In this document: positions 1 through 7,465 of the stretch, in pieces
Position numbering within the stretch: the stretch's first letter is position 1
How the letters are laid out: each line of letters opens with the position of its first letter
Origin: a bacterium
Lineage (GTDB): Bacteria; Ratteibacteria; UBA8468; B48-G9; DTJG01
Reading direction: 5' to 3'
DNA: 8,031 bases
Assembly (NCBI GenBank): GCA_026418655.1
Contig: JAOAAW010000211.1
Span: forward strand, 1 to 8,031
Notes under the pieces: model-generated
Databases searched by the model: none
What the model saw: only the letters and a program-made list of their open reading frames with translations
What the model was told of the DNA's origin: nothing
Translations under genes and position numbers: made by a program

Positions 1-111
1 TATTTCTTGGTGGCAAGGCATCGACAAATCTTGAAGTCAGGTCTGGACATTCTTTCAGAGGGCCAATCCCAAAACAAAATTACATCAATCCATTATTATT
101 ACTCAGTGTAA
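1..111. other. Ambiguous left edge; possible end of a convergent gene
   Basis: Two open frames overlap here and neither is recognised. On the plus strand, frame 1 is open from base 1 for 36 codons, ending at TAA 109-111 with C-terminal residues HYYYSV; it would be the tail of a convergent gene overlapping the last 9 bases of the glycosyltransferase gene. On the minus strand, one frame carries three consecutive TAA codons (93-101) and is then open to the window edge, with no ATG preceded by a good ribosome binding site near its beginning. No intrinsic terminator is visible. The plus-strand reading is slightly preferred because it ends cleanly, but the piece is too short to decide. Confidence 0.25.
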
Positions 112-2070
112 GCTTTTAGTTTTAAGATTGAACCTGTCCCGGAGAAATTCAGAACGATCAAGTATTATTGTCCGTACTTCAGCCATTTCCGGATATTGAA
201 GAAAATCAAACAAACAATCAAAAGCCCAATCATTTTGCTCAAGGGTTTTAATCATTATATCCTGAGCGTAAAGATCGTCTTTTTTAAAAACATTCTTTAT
301 TGCTTCAGAAAGGAAAGGTGTCTGGATAATTGCCTTTGCTGCATTGGCTCTAACTATCCATTCTTTGTCATAAAGCAATTTCTCAACATACTCAAACAAT
401 TCCCTTCTGTTAAATTTCATTAATATTTTCGTAGCCATCACTCTTAATCTTATCTCCATTGATTCAGACATCGTTTTCATAATGCCTTCCATTGTTTGTC
501 TTTCTTCGTCAGAAGAACAGGTATACCTCAATCTTTCAATAGCTTCTGCAATTTCTGTTATGGAACCACGCCTGAGAATTTCCAAAAATTCCTGGCAGGT
601 AATAGTATCTTCTGCAGATATATCTGTGACTAAAATTGGATTTACACCGTGGCCTTCCCTATGTTCAGTTTTGCCCCATTTTATTTTTGGCTGGTTCCAC
701 GTTTTTAAAAAAAGTTTTACAGCACGAAAGGATGCCACTCCATTGATAACATTACTGACAAAAAGTCTTGGCACAGAAAGAAGACCAGGACCTATTCCAT
801 AAACTATTGTCACAAATACAATTCTTTGAATTATTCTTATGATCATAAAAATTGTCGCCACTATGATAAAGGAAAAAAGTAATGTTCCTGTATGAAACAA
901 TGGCTCCCATTCAAAAGGAAGTATCTTATACCGACCAAGTAGATAAATGATTACATATAAAAAAATCAAATAACCAAGTAAATTACAGGCAGAGGTAATC
1001 ATTCCTTTTCTATCCTTTATTAAATTTTCCTTTACAGCAAAAGTCCCACTCCATCTCGTGGTTGCCCATTCCTGTAATGCAATGCCTGTAATCCACCTTG
1101 TTTTTTGTCGCACTGCCCTGCCAAAATCCGATGGAAAATATGCCCAGTTTGAAATAAAGTATTCCCGTTTACTTAAAGGCCTGTACCATGGAGATTTATC
1201 ATCAGCAAGGATAATATTAACAAAAATTGAAGTCAATCCTGCTTCTCTACCTGCTCTTGCTGCACTGTAATCTTCAGTTAATGAACCATCATTAAAAACG
1301 CTATCTTTTCTTTTTAATTCCAGATAATTGAAAAATCTTCTTGAAAAACCTGTTCCAACTCCAGCATATGGCACAAACCCCTTCATTCTTTCCCTAACCA
1401 TAATATCTTTCATATGATTCTCAGCAAATTCATCTGCATAAGTCCAGTGAACCCAGCTAAAAATTTTTGTGGGTAATGGTAAAATCGGAAGTTGAATAGC
1501 ATCGACTCTCGGAATGAGATAGTTGTAAAGGAGAAATGAGTACGGATGAACAAAATCTTCTGCGTCGTGCATAACAATGATTTCAAAAAAAGTTTTATTT
1601 TTTTCCTCATATTCCTTCATTGCTCTATAAATATGGTTCAGACAATCTGCTTTATTCGTCGGTCCGGGTGTTGATGTAACAACCTTAACAATCTGAGGAT
1701 TTTTTAATGCAAGTTCATCAACAGCATTTTGTGTTTCAGGATCATTTGGATATGTTCCAACAAAAATTATATACCTATTATAGTCAACACGGTTTACTAT
1801 ATTGTCAAGCATTTTATTAATTACACCGGATTCTTTCCAGGCAGGGACAAAAACCGCCAGCATCTGTTGCTCTCTTAATTTCAACCGTTCAAGTGAAAGC
1901 CTTTTTCTTCTCCTGAAACGTATTTTACGTGCGATGCGCCATGAATAACCCCAAATGTCATATACAAAATCCTGAATACCGCTCAGTGTATATATTACAA
2001 CAACGAACCATGTCAACCCTATGAAAAAATCTCGCCACATCACCAGTATATCTAATTTTGTAAGCCACAT
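103..2070 (-). CDS. NfrB-like membrane family 2 glycosyltransferase with HEAT-like C-terminal tail
   Basis: A 655-residue inner-membrane glycosyltransferase, probably polymerising and/or exporting a polysaccharide. A membrane segment lies near residues 13-33. The GT-A domain follows (about 70-330), with VPAWKE (75-80), YPNDPE (107-112), GPTNKADCLN (136-145), the metal/nucleotide-sugar motif HDAED (168-172), TEDY (265-268, presumed catalytic base) and the QxxRW-type motif QKTRW (322-326). Hydrophobic helices follow at about 355-445, then WGKTEH (465-470). This motif set matches the NfrB (phage N4 adsorption protein B) group better than BcsA cellulose synthase. Residues about 484-650 are soluble, helical and HEAT-like (for example EWIVRANAAKAI near 570); no PilZ domain or obvious c-di-GMP-binding MshEN domain is seen. 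The start lies 2 nt after the stop of the BcsB-like gene, implying translational coupling. The sugar substrate cannot be inferred. Confidence 0.85.
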   Translation of the reverse strand: MWLTKLDILVMWRDFFIGLTWFVVVIYTLSGIQDFVYDIWGYSWRIARKIRFRRRKRLSLERLKLREQQMLAVFVPAWKESGVINKMLDNIVNRVDYNRYIIFVGTYPNDPETQNAVDELALKNPQIVKVVTSTPGPTNKADCLNHIYRAMKEYEEKNKTFFEIIVMHDAEDFVHPYSFLLYNYLIPRVDAIQLPILPLPTKIFSWVHWTYADEFAENHMKDIMVRERMKGFVPYAGVGTGFSRRFFNYLELKRKDSVFNDGSLTEDYSAARAGREAGLTSIFVNIILADDKSPWYRPLSKREYFISNWAYFPSDFGRAVRQKTRWITGIALQEWATTRWSGTFAVKENLIKDRKGMITSACNLLGYLIFLYVIIYLLGRYKILPFEWEPLFHTGTLLFSFIIVATIFMIIRIIQRIVFVTIVYGIGPGLLSVPRLFVSNVINGVASFRAVKLFLKTWNQPKIKWGKTEHREGHGVNPILVTDISAEDTITCQEFLEILRRGSITEIAEAIERLRYTCSSDEERQTMEGIMKTMSESMEIRLRVMATKILMKFNRRELFEYVEKLLYDKEWIVRANAAKAIIQTPFLSEAIKNVFKKDDLYAQDIMIKTLEQNDWAFDCLFDFLQYPEMAEVRTIILDRSEFLRDRFNLKTKSLH

Positions 2071-2072
2071 AT

Positions 2073-4466
2073 TTACTTCGGTTTCTTAGATAAAGCCCTG
2101 AGGAAGAGTTTGATGAAGAAGAAAAGTCCTGTCAATATCGCCAGAATTGCAACAATTAAAATAATTTTCATCAATGGTGTGTATTTATTCTTTTCTTTTT
2201 CTATCTCCTCAAGAATCTTGATACTTACGGTGTTAAAAGAATATACATCCAGAGAACTGGTTACTAATGCAACATCTCCAATAAATTTATCGTATTTGTC
2301 TTTATCAAGAAGAACCTCGTCTAAAAATTTAAGATCCCTGTCTCTCGCTATTATTGCGTAAAGAACACATTTTTTATTCCATGGTGATTCTATTGCCTGC
2401 ACAATAATTCTTTCTCGGATAGATTGTTCAACCACGGGAAGTTGCGGATTAATTTCAATTTTGGTTCCGACTGGTAAGATATGCAGTTTTTCTGCAACCT
2501 CCTTAATATTTTTTATGTCTTCTGGTTCCCTTATCAGAATTATGCAATTCTGTAAAGATTTATCGTCAATTTTATCACCGAAAATAACATTCCATGTCAA
2601 TGGTATCCTGTTAATCTGTCCTGCGCGAGCCGCAACAATTGCAGCTGTTGTAAGCTGATTTTCAGTTAGGTTTTCTGGTAGCCACATGGTTACCTCTTTT
2701 GGGGTAAGGGAGTGCTCATGTCTAACATAAGGGAAGTAATTAATATGGGGATAACCGTTTACATATCCTTTGGAAAAATTTATATATGATGTGTCCTCAA
2801 TAAGAGTCCACGCCAATTCCTTATATCCTTTGCCACAATCTACTGTTCCGATATAGTGAAAAACCTTAAACTTTATCAACCATGCAGGCTCTCCAAGCAA
2901 ATTTAATGGAATTGGTAAAAGAATTTCACCTTTATCCTTATTTTCCTCAGTGAGGCGTACACTTCCAACATAAATATTATTTATTAAAATTGTAAGAACC
3001 GACATTTCAGGTCTTAAAATTGCTGAGTGCTTAAATTTAATCATGATATAGGATTCTTTTCCAATAGGTGTCATTATTGGTCTGTTTATCAGGACATTTG
3101 CCTCTTTTAAAAAGGTGCCTTCAATCAGAATAGGATGTATACCCATCTCTGCGAATGTAACTTTTTGATATGGAGCCTTATTCTGCGGAATAAATCCCTC
3201 TGGAACATTCGAAACCGACATAAATGTCGAATCGCACGCCGTAGTCATTGCAGCATTCAGGGAATCAACTGCCTTCTTATAGCCCTGTTTATTTGAACCT
3301 GAAATCGCCATTTTTGCATATGTTTTGCCGTTTTGATAAAAAATTGAATTGCTGATATAACCTATTTCTTTATTTTTTACATTATCGGTCTCACTTTCCT
3401 CTGGGGTTTGAAAATACATTTCGTTGTTGCTATTAGTTTTTTCACCAACTGTGACCCTGAATCTCAGAGGTAGTGTTATGTTATTTAAACCCCAATTGCT
3501 CGCAAGAGAAAAAATAAGACCAGCATCAAAAGTACCAAATTTTTTATCAAGAACCCAGATTGATTGAACAGGTCTAACATCCAGTGAATCTAAGTAAGGA
3601 AAGGGATACAATGAAAGATATAGGTTTTTTACGGGTCCCCTTGTAATCACAAAAAATGATTCAGGACTCCACCTGATCCAGTTAGCAATATTCTCAGAAT
3701 CAGCACATAATTCTTCAGTTGTATAATGCCTCGAAACAATTTTTATCTCGTTAAAACCCTTTTTAAAAAATTTTATTGGCAGTTCCACTTTCCAGGGCAA
3801 TGAGTCACCACTTGCAGAAGGAAATCTCCGGCTCGCCACCGGATGGTCATTCAGAAGAACAGTAATAAAACCCTTATTTTTTAACAGGGCACTGGAGCAG
3901 GTATATACAAGTGATACGTATGCAGGAGAAGTAAATTTAAGCTTCGGGTTTAAATAAAACCAGTAAGAATACTCGTTTAGAGGAAAGACAAAACTTTTTT
4001 CCTCCTTGAAAAGTGGTATTTTATAAACCTTACTCTGCAGAAAAATCTTATTGCCTGTTCTAAGGTCAACTGTTTTTTCTGTAAGCGGATAAATAATTCT
4101 ATCTGGAATGTAGTAGCCTATTCTTAAAAATGCTTTTGATTTAAAAGATAAAACTTCCTTCAGTAGTTGTTCTGCTTCCTTTTTTTCTTTAAAAAGACCA
4201 GCCCTTACTATATAATAATCTCCAATTTTTTCTACCCTTATATCTTTGATACCCTTTTTTAAAAAGTTTTCAGCCATGTTAATTGCTTTATCTTTTTCCG
4301 CTAAAGGAAATGAGGAAATTTGCACAGTAAAATACTTATTTTCATCCTTCATTTCCTGAGCCCCAATACCATGAACACTCGATAAAAAGACAACCTGAAA
4401 TAAAACCAATAAATATGATTGCCATGATTTGATAAATTTGTTCTTGCTACAAAAAGAAAATTTCAT
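2073..4466 (-). CDS. SPOR-domain BcsB-like periplasmic subunit of a polysaccharide synthase
   Basis: A 797-residue exported protein, the probable periplasmic partner of the adjacent glycosyltransferase. Residues 1-36 form a signal sequence (basic start, hydrophobic core about 17-31, possible cleavage after GIGA). Residues about 43-118 resemble a SPOR domain (YFTVQISSF, then YYIVRAGLFKEKKEAEQLL), a fold that binds peptidoglycan lacking stem peptides. Residues about 140-755 resemble BcsB: beta-rich carbohydrate-binding-like modules and flavodoxin-like modules, with ITVLLNDHPV (201-210), a LCADSENIANWIRW stretch (253-266) and LTILINNIYVGSVRL (491-505). One membrane helix lies near 764-787, followed by a basic tail RALSKKPK, as in BcsB, whose C-terminal anchor packs against the synthase. 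AAGGAAG at 4472-4478, 5 nt before ATG, supports the start. In BcsA-BcsB systems this subunit guides the chain through the periplasm. The BcsB assignment rests on architecture and scattered motifs, so it is at family level only. Confidence 0.8.
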   Translation of the reverse strand: MKFSFCSKNKFIKSWQSYLLVLFQVVFLSSVHGIGAQEMKDENKYFTVQISSFPLAEKDKAINMAENFLKKGIKDIRVEKIGDYYIVRAGLFKEKKEAEQLLKEVLSFKSKAFLRIGYYIPDRIIYPLTEKTVDLRTGNKIFLQSKVYKIPLFKEEKSFVFPLNEYSYWFYLNPKLKFTSPAYVSLVYTCSSALLKNKGFITVLLNDHPVASRRFPSASGDSLPWKVELPIKFFKKGFNEIKIVSRHYTTEELCADSENIANWIRWSPESFFVITRGPVKNLYLSLYPFPYLDSLDVRPVQSIWVLDKKFGTFDAGLIFSLASNWGLNNITLPLRFRVTVGEKTNSNNEMYFQTPEESETDNVKNKEIGYISNSIFYQNGKTYAKMAISGSNKQGYKKAVDSLNAAMTTACDSTFMSVSNVPEGFIPQNKAPYQKVTFAEMGIHPILIEGTFLKEANVLINRPIMTPIGKESYIMIKFKHSAILRPEMSVLTILINNIYVGSVRLTEENKDKGEILLPIPLNLLGEPAWLIKFKVFHYIGTVDCGKGYKELAWTLIEDTSYINFSKGYVNGYPHINYFPYVRHEHSLTPKEVTMWLPENLTENQLTTAAIVAARAGQINRIPLTWNVIFGDKIDDKSLQNCIILIREPEDIKNIKEVAEKLHILPVGTKIEINPQLPVVEQSIRERIIVQAIESPWNKKCVLYAIIARDRDLKFLDEVLLDKDKYDKFIGDVALVTSSLDVYSFNTVSIKILEEIEKEKNKYTPLMKIILIVAILAILTGLFFFIKLFLRALSKKPK

Positions 4467-4471
4467 AAATA

Positions 4472-4478
4472 CTTCCTT
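4472..4478 (-). promoter_or_regulatory. Ribosome binding site of the BcsB-like gene
   Basis: On the minus strand AAGGAAG is followed by 5 nt (TATTT) and the ATG at 4466. It decides the start, which also places a full signal peptide at the N-terminus. Confidence 0.75.
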
Positions 4479-4514
4479 GTCAGGTGAAAATAATGAGTAA
4501 CTTTTTTATTAAAA

Positions 4515-4524
4515 AACGATCGTT
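4515..4524. repeat. 10-bp perfect palindrome AACGATCGTT
   Basis: AACGATCGTT is a perfect palindrome in the leader of the BcsB-like gene, 3 bases from the 15-bp inverted repeat at 4527-4541. With no unpaired centre it makes a poor RNA hairpin, so a protein-binding site is more likely than a terminator, although T-rich sequence follows it on the minus strand. No regulator is recognised. Confidence 0.4.
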
Positions 4525-4526
4525 GG

Positions 4527-4541
4527 GTTATTGTGAATAAC
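4527..4541. promoter_or_regulatory. Candidate operator: inverted repeat GTTATT-GTG-AATAAC
   Basis: Perfect 6-bp arms around a 3-bp centre. The repeat covers the region where the -10 of the BcsB-like gene's promoter should lie, the classic position for a repressor site. The cognate regulator is not in the window and the motif is not assigned to a family. Confidence 0.4.
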
Positions 4542-4560
4542 GGGCATCTGGAAATGTCAA
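4530..4560 (-). promoter_or_regulatory. Candidate sigma70-type promoter of the BcsB-like/glycosyltransferase operon
   Basis: On the minus strand a perfect -35 TTGACA (4555-4560) precedes CACAAT (4530-4535) at 19 bp or TATTCA (4534-4539) at 15 bp. Neither -10 is strong and both spacings differ from the optimal 17, suggesting a weak or activator-dependent promoter. The start would fall about 55-60 nt upstream of the ATG at 4466. It sits in the only sizeable gap of the window. Confidence 0.4.
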
Positions 4561-4622
4561 TAATGTGTAGCTCCATTTTTTAATACAGCTTGGAAGAATT
4601 CTAGCATGATATTGTTTCTATG

Positions 4623-7358
4623 TCAATTCCCTTTCTGGCCTGTGTATCTCCTGTTATATATCAGTTTGAATATTTCCATTACCAGTATAATTGGTACAGC
4701 TAATAAAATTGTGTTAAGCCATTCATTTAAGGTAATGGGTTCAATTTTTAATACCCTCTGCATCACTGGAATATGCATACTCAAAATATGTACACCCTGA
4801 GCAATAATTACACCGAATACAAGAAAAATATTTTTTCTCAGCGGAATCTTAAATGTAGAACTTGTTTCTGAACGGCAATTAAAAACATGAAGATTTTCAA
4901 AAAATACCATTAATAACAGAAGTAAATTGCGTTTATGCAATTCGCTCATATGCGATATATTATCAAGAGAAAGCCAGAATCCAAAACAAATTAGACCCAT
5001 GGTTACTCCTGATACAATGGTTTGACTTACCATCAGTGGGTTAAATATTTTTTCAGTGGGTTTACGGGGCGGTTTTTTCATAGCGCCAGGTTCGCCCGCC
5101 TCAAAAGCCAGACCGATATGCTGGATACCGTTGGTAACCAGATTTAACCAGAGTAACTGCACAGGAAGTAATGGCAGCGGCAAGCGTGCAATTACAGATA
5201 CCAAGAAAAGAAAAATTTCAGCAGCGCCTGTTGAAACAAGAAGATAAATTACTTTACGGACATTGTCATAAGCATAACGACCTTCTTCAACGCCTGCAAC
5301 AATAGATGAAAAATTATCATCAACTATAACCATTGAAGCAACTTCCTTTGCTACATCAGTTCCAGAACCCATCGCAACGCCGATATTGGCTCGTTTCAGG
5401 GCAGGTGCGTCGTTAACTCCATCGCCGGTAACAGCAACAAATTCTCCATTCCTAATCAATACATCAACTATTCCCAATTTTTGGGCTGGAGAAACCCTCG
5501 CAAAAACTGTTGTAGAAAGCACCAATTTTTCAAATCTTAGATTTTTGTATGAACCAGCCTGATCCAACATCCATCCAGTAACGACCGGTGTGTTTTGGTC
5601 CGCTATTCCTAATTCTCTGGCTATTGTTCCAGCAGTTTCAGGGTGGTCTCCTGTAATCATAATCACTTTTATTCCTGCTTTCCTGCATTCTTCAACGGAC
5701 AACTTTACTTCAGATCTCAGCGGATCAATAAAACCAACGACCCCATAAAAAGTTAATTCAGGAATATCAGCGATATTATATTCTTCTTTTTTCTGGCGTG
5801 TTTCGCCTTTGTAACCTGCGAATGCCAAAACACGATATCCCATTTTCGCAAGCCTTTCCATTTCGGATATGATTCTATTTTTATCAATCTTTTTTGGTTC
5901 ACCATTTATTGACATATTTGCGCAATAGTTTAAGACAACTTCAGTGGCGCCTTTAACACCAACATAAAATGAACCGTCCAATTCATAAAATGCTGCAGAT
6001 AATTTATGTTCCGACTCATATGGGATCTTACCAATAATATTGATGTTTTGAACTTCGAGTAGATTTTCGGGATTCATGCCAAGTTTGTAACACATCCCGA
6101 GTAAAGCCACATCGATTGCATCACCGTGATGTATCCATGAATTATCTTCCTTGACCAGTGAGCCCTCGTTGGCAACAGCAGAAACAAAAGCAATTTTTTC
6201 AATTTCAAAAATGTCTGAAAACAAAATTTTATTACCTTTTTTATCGTATACCTGTCCATCACCGTTATAACCCTGTCCATCAACCAGATATTCATTCCCA
6301 TCGGGCAATAGGATGATTTTTGCAGTTTGTTCGTTTACAGTTAGAGTACCCGTTTTGTCACTTGCGATCACTGTGCAGCTTCCTAAACTTTCAACTGCTG
6401 CAAGCCTTCTTACAAGTACATTTCGCTTCACCATTCTATTGGCGGCAATTGAAAGTACAACAGTCAATGCTACTGGAAGTCCTTCTGGAATAGCTGAAAC
6501 CGACAAAGCGACCGCAAAAAAGAAGATCGAAACAAGGTCCATACCTTGAATCCGCAGAATAATGCCAAGTAAAAAACACAGACTCACAATAATGATAGCC
6601 ACCTGCTTGGTGAATTTTTCCATGCGAACAATCAAGGGCGGTTTAGCAGATGCGGATTCACTGACATCTTTAGATATTTCACCAATCTGTGTATTAAGAC
6701 CTGTACCAACAATAACTCCGGTACCCCTGCCTTTCATTACAGTAGAACCAGCAAAAGCCATATTGGTTCTTTCAGCAACGATTGTATTTTCATTCAATAT
6801 ACTGACATTTTTTTTCACAGGAACCGACTCACCTGTAAGAAGACTTTCATCTATTTCCAGGTCTGAAACCTCAAACAATCGAATATCTGCGGGTACTTTC
6901 ATTCCGGACTCAAGAAGTACAACATCTCCTGGAACAAGGTCTTCAGCCATAATTTCTGATTCTCTGCCATTTCTTCTCACTCTCGTTTTTATTGTCATCA
7001 GCTTCTTCAAGCTACTTATGTTTTTCTCCGCATTATATTCCTGATAAGTTCCCACACCCGTATTTATCAAAATCACCAAGAAAATAAATATGGCATCCTT
7101 GGAATCTCCGATAGCAAGAGAAACAATAGCAGCAATAGCAAGTATGTAAATAAAGGGATTTATCAATTGACGGGTTATAAGTTCAAAAATGGTAGCTCTC
7201 TTACCTTCTGGAAGTTTATTTTTTCCATAAACACTCCTTATGGAATTTACTTCCTCCTCGTTCAGACCATCTGGTGATGTCTTTAATTTATTGAAGATTT
7301 CCTGAATGTTCAACGCATGCCAGATTTCCCTTGAATTTCTATTTTCCTGGTTTTGCAT
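4623..7358 (-). CDS. P-type cation-transporting ATPase (P2, SERCA/PMCA-like)
   Basis: A 911-residue ATP-driven inner-membrane cation pump, full length for the class. N-terminal cation-ATPase domain about 8-75; actuator TGES at 175-178; TM4 PEGLP at 291-295; phosphorylated Asp334 in DKTGTLT; nucleotide-domain KGAT at 469-472; DPLR at 545-548; TGD at 569-571; hinge TGDGVNDAPALK at 644-655; C-terminal cation-ATPase domain about 720-900, giving about ten membrane helices. Ungapped comparison with SERCA from memory keeps the equivalents of E309 (E292), E771 (E714), N796 (N739), T799 (T742) and E908 (E821), but N768 becomes G711 and the shared calcium ligand D800 becomes N743. Ca2+ is therefore not assured, and Na+, H+ or another cation is possible. 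The start ATG follows tRNA-Asn by 23 nt; only a weak GGA precedes it, inside an 18-bp palindrome. Probably transcribed from the fmdB promoter. Confidence 0.93.
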   Translation of the reverse strand: MQNQENRNSREIWHALNIQEIFNKLKTSPDGLNEEEVNSIRSVYGKNKLPEGKRATIFELITRQLINPFIYILAIAAIVSLAIGDSKDAIFIFLVILINTGVGTYQEYNAEKNISSLKKLMTIKTRVRRNGRESEIMAEDLVPGDVVLLESGMKVPADIRLFEVSDLEIDESLLTGESVPVKKNVSILNENTIVAERTNMAFAGSTVMKGRGTGVIVGTGLNTQIGEISKDVSESASAKPPLIVRMEKFTKQVAIIIVSLCFLLGIILRIQGMDLVSIFFFAVALSVSAIPEGLPVALTVVLSIAANRMVKRNVLVRRLAAVESLGSCTVIASDKTGTLTVNEQTAKIILLPDGNEYLVDGQGYNGDGQVYDKKGNKILFSDIFEIEKIAFVSAVANEGSLVKEDNSWIHHGDAIDVALLGMCYKLGMNPENLLEVQNINIIGKIPYESEHKLSAAFYELDGSFYVGVKGATEVVLNYCANMSINGEPKKIDKNRIISEMERLAKMGYRVLAFAGYKGETRQKKEEYNIADIPELTFYGVVGFIDPLRSEVKLSVEECRKAGIKVIMITGDHPETAGTIARELGIADQNTPVVTGWMLDQAGSYKNLRFEKLVLSTTVFARVSPAQKLGIVDVLIRNGEFVAVTGDGVNDAPALKRANIGVAMGSGTDVAKEVASMVIVDDNFSSIVAGVEEGRYAYDNVRKVIYLLVSTGAAEIFLFLVSVIARLPLPLLPVQLLWLNLVTNGIQHIGLAFEAGEPGAMKKPPRKPTEKIFNPLMVSQTIVSGVTMGLICFGFWLSLDNISHMSELHKRNLLLLLMVFFENLHVFNCRSETSSTFKIPLRKNIFLVFGVIIAQGVHILSMHIPVMQRVLKIEPITLNEWLNTILLAVPIILVMEIFKLIYNRRYTGQKGN

Positions 7359-7361
7359 ATG

Positions 7362-7379
7362 TTTTTATCCAGATAAAAA
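7362..7379. repeat. 18-bp AT-rich palindrome between tRNA-Asn and the ATPase gene
   Basis: TTTTTATC-CA-GATAAAAA has perfect 8-bp arms around 2 bp. On the minus strand it begins 2 nt after the tRNA's CCA end and finishes 3 nt before the ATPase ATG; its centre (CTGG) supplies the only Shine-Dalgarno-like GGA. It may be an operator, a weak hairpin that hides the ribosome binding site, or a degenerate tRNA terminator. An RNA stem would be almost entirely A-U. Confidence 0.5.
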
Positions 7380-7381
7380 AG

Positions 7382-7456
7382 TGGCTCCGGCGGTAGGACT
7401 CGAACCTACAACCTTGCGGTTAACAGCCGCTTGCTCCACCATTGAGCTACGCCGGA
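7382..7456 (-). tRNA. tRNA-Asn (anticodon GUU), CCA encoded
   Basis: 75 nt including encoded CCA. The acceptor stem TCCGGCG/CGCCGGA pairs over all 7 bp; D stem GCTC/GAGC with loop AATGGTG; anticodon loop CTGTTAA gives GUU (7422-7424), reading AAC/AAU asparagine codons; T arm GTAGG-TTCGAGT-CCTAC; discriminator G. The anticodon stem is AGCGG/CCGCA: four G-C pairs plus an A-A mismatch at positions 27-43. Its 5' end is 9 nt from the fmdB stop, too close for its own promoter outside that gene, so it is probably cut from the fmdB transcript. Confidence 0.97.
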
Positions 7457-7465
7457 ATTATGAGA

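Noticed and set aside
103..2070. Annotation of the glycosyltransferase as BcsA cellulose synthase
   Set aside because: No PilZ domain, only a few membrane helices after the GT domain, and NfrB-like motifs (YPNDPE, GPTNKADCLN, HDAED); a cellulose product is unsupported.
4561..4622. Intrinsic terminator after the ATPase gene
   Set aside because: Only short AGCT and GAATTC palindromes are present, with no G-C-rich stem followed by a T run on the minus strand.
6562..7044. Plus-strand ORF of 160 codons
   Set aside because: Antisense to the conserved actuator domain of the P-type ATPase, with no ribosome binding site and no recognisable motif; the other plus-strand frames across 196-6549 are rejected for the same reason.
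4623..7358. Annotation of the ATPase as KdpB, a heavy-metal (P1B) pump, or a firm Ca2+ pump
   Set aside because: No metal-binding CxxC or CPx motif and no kdpA/kdpC neighbours; PEGLP and the ten-helix layout indicate the P2 class, but D800 and N768 equivalents are replaced, so Ca2+ is left open.
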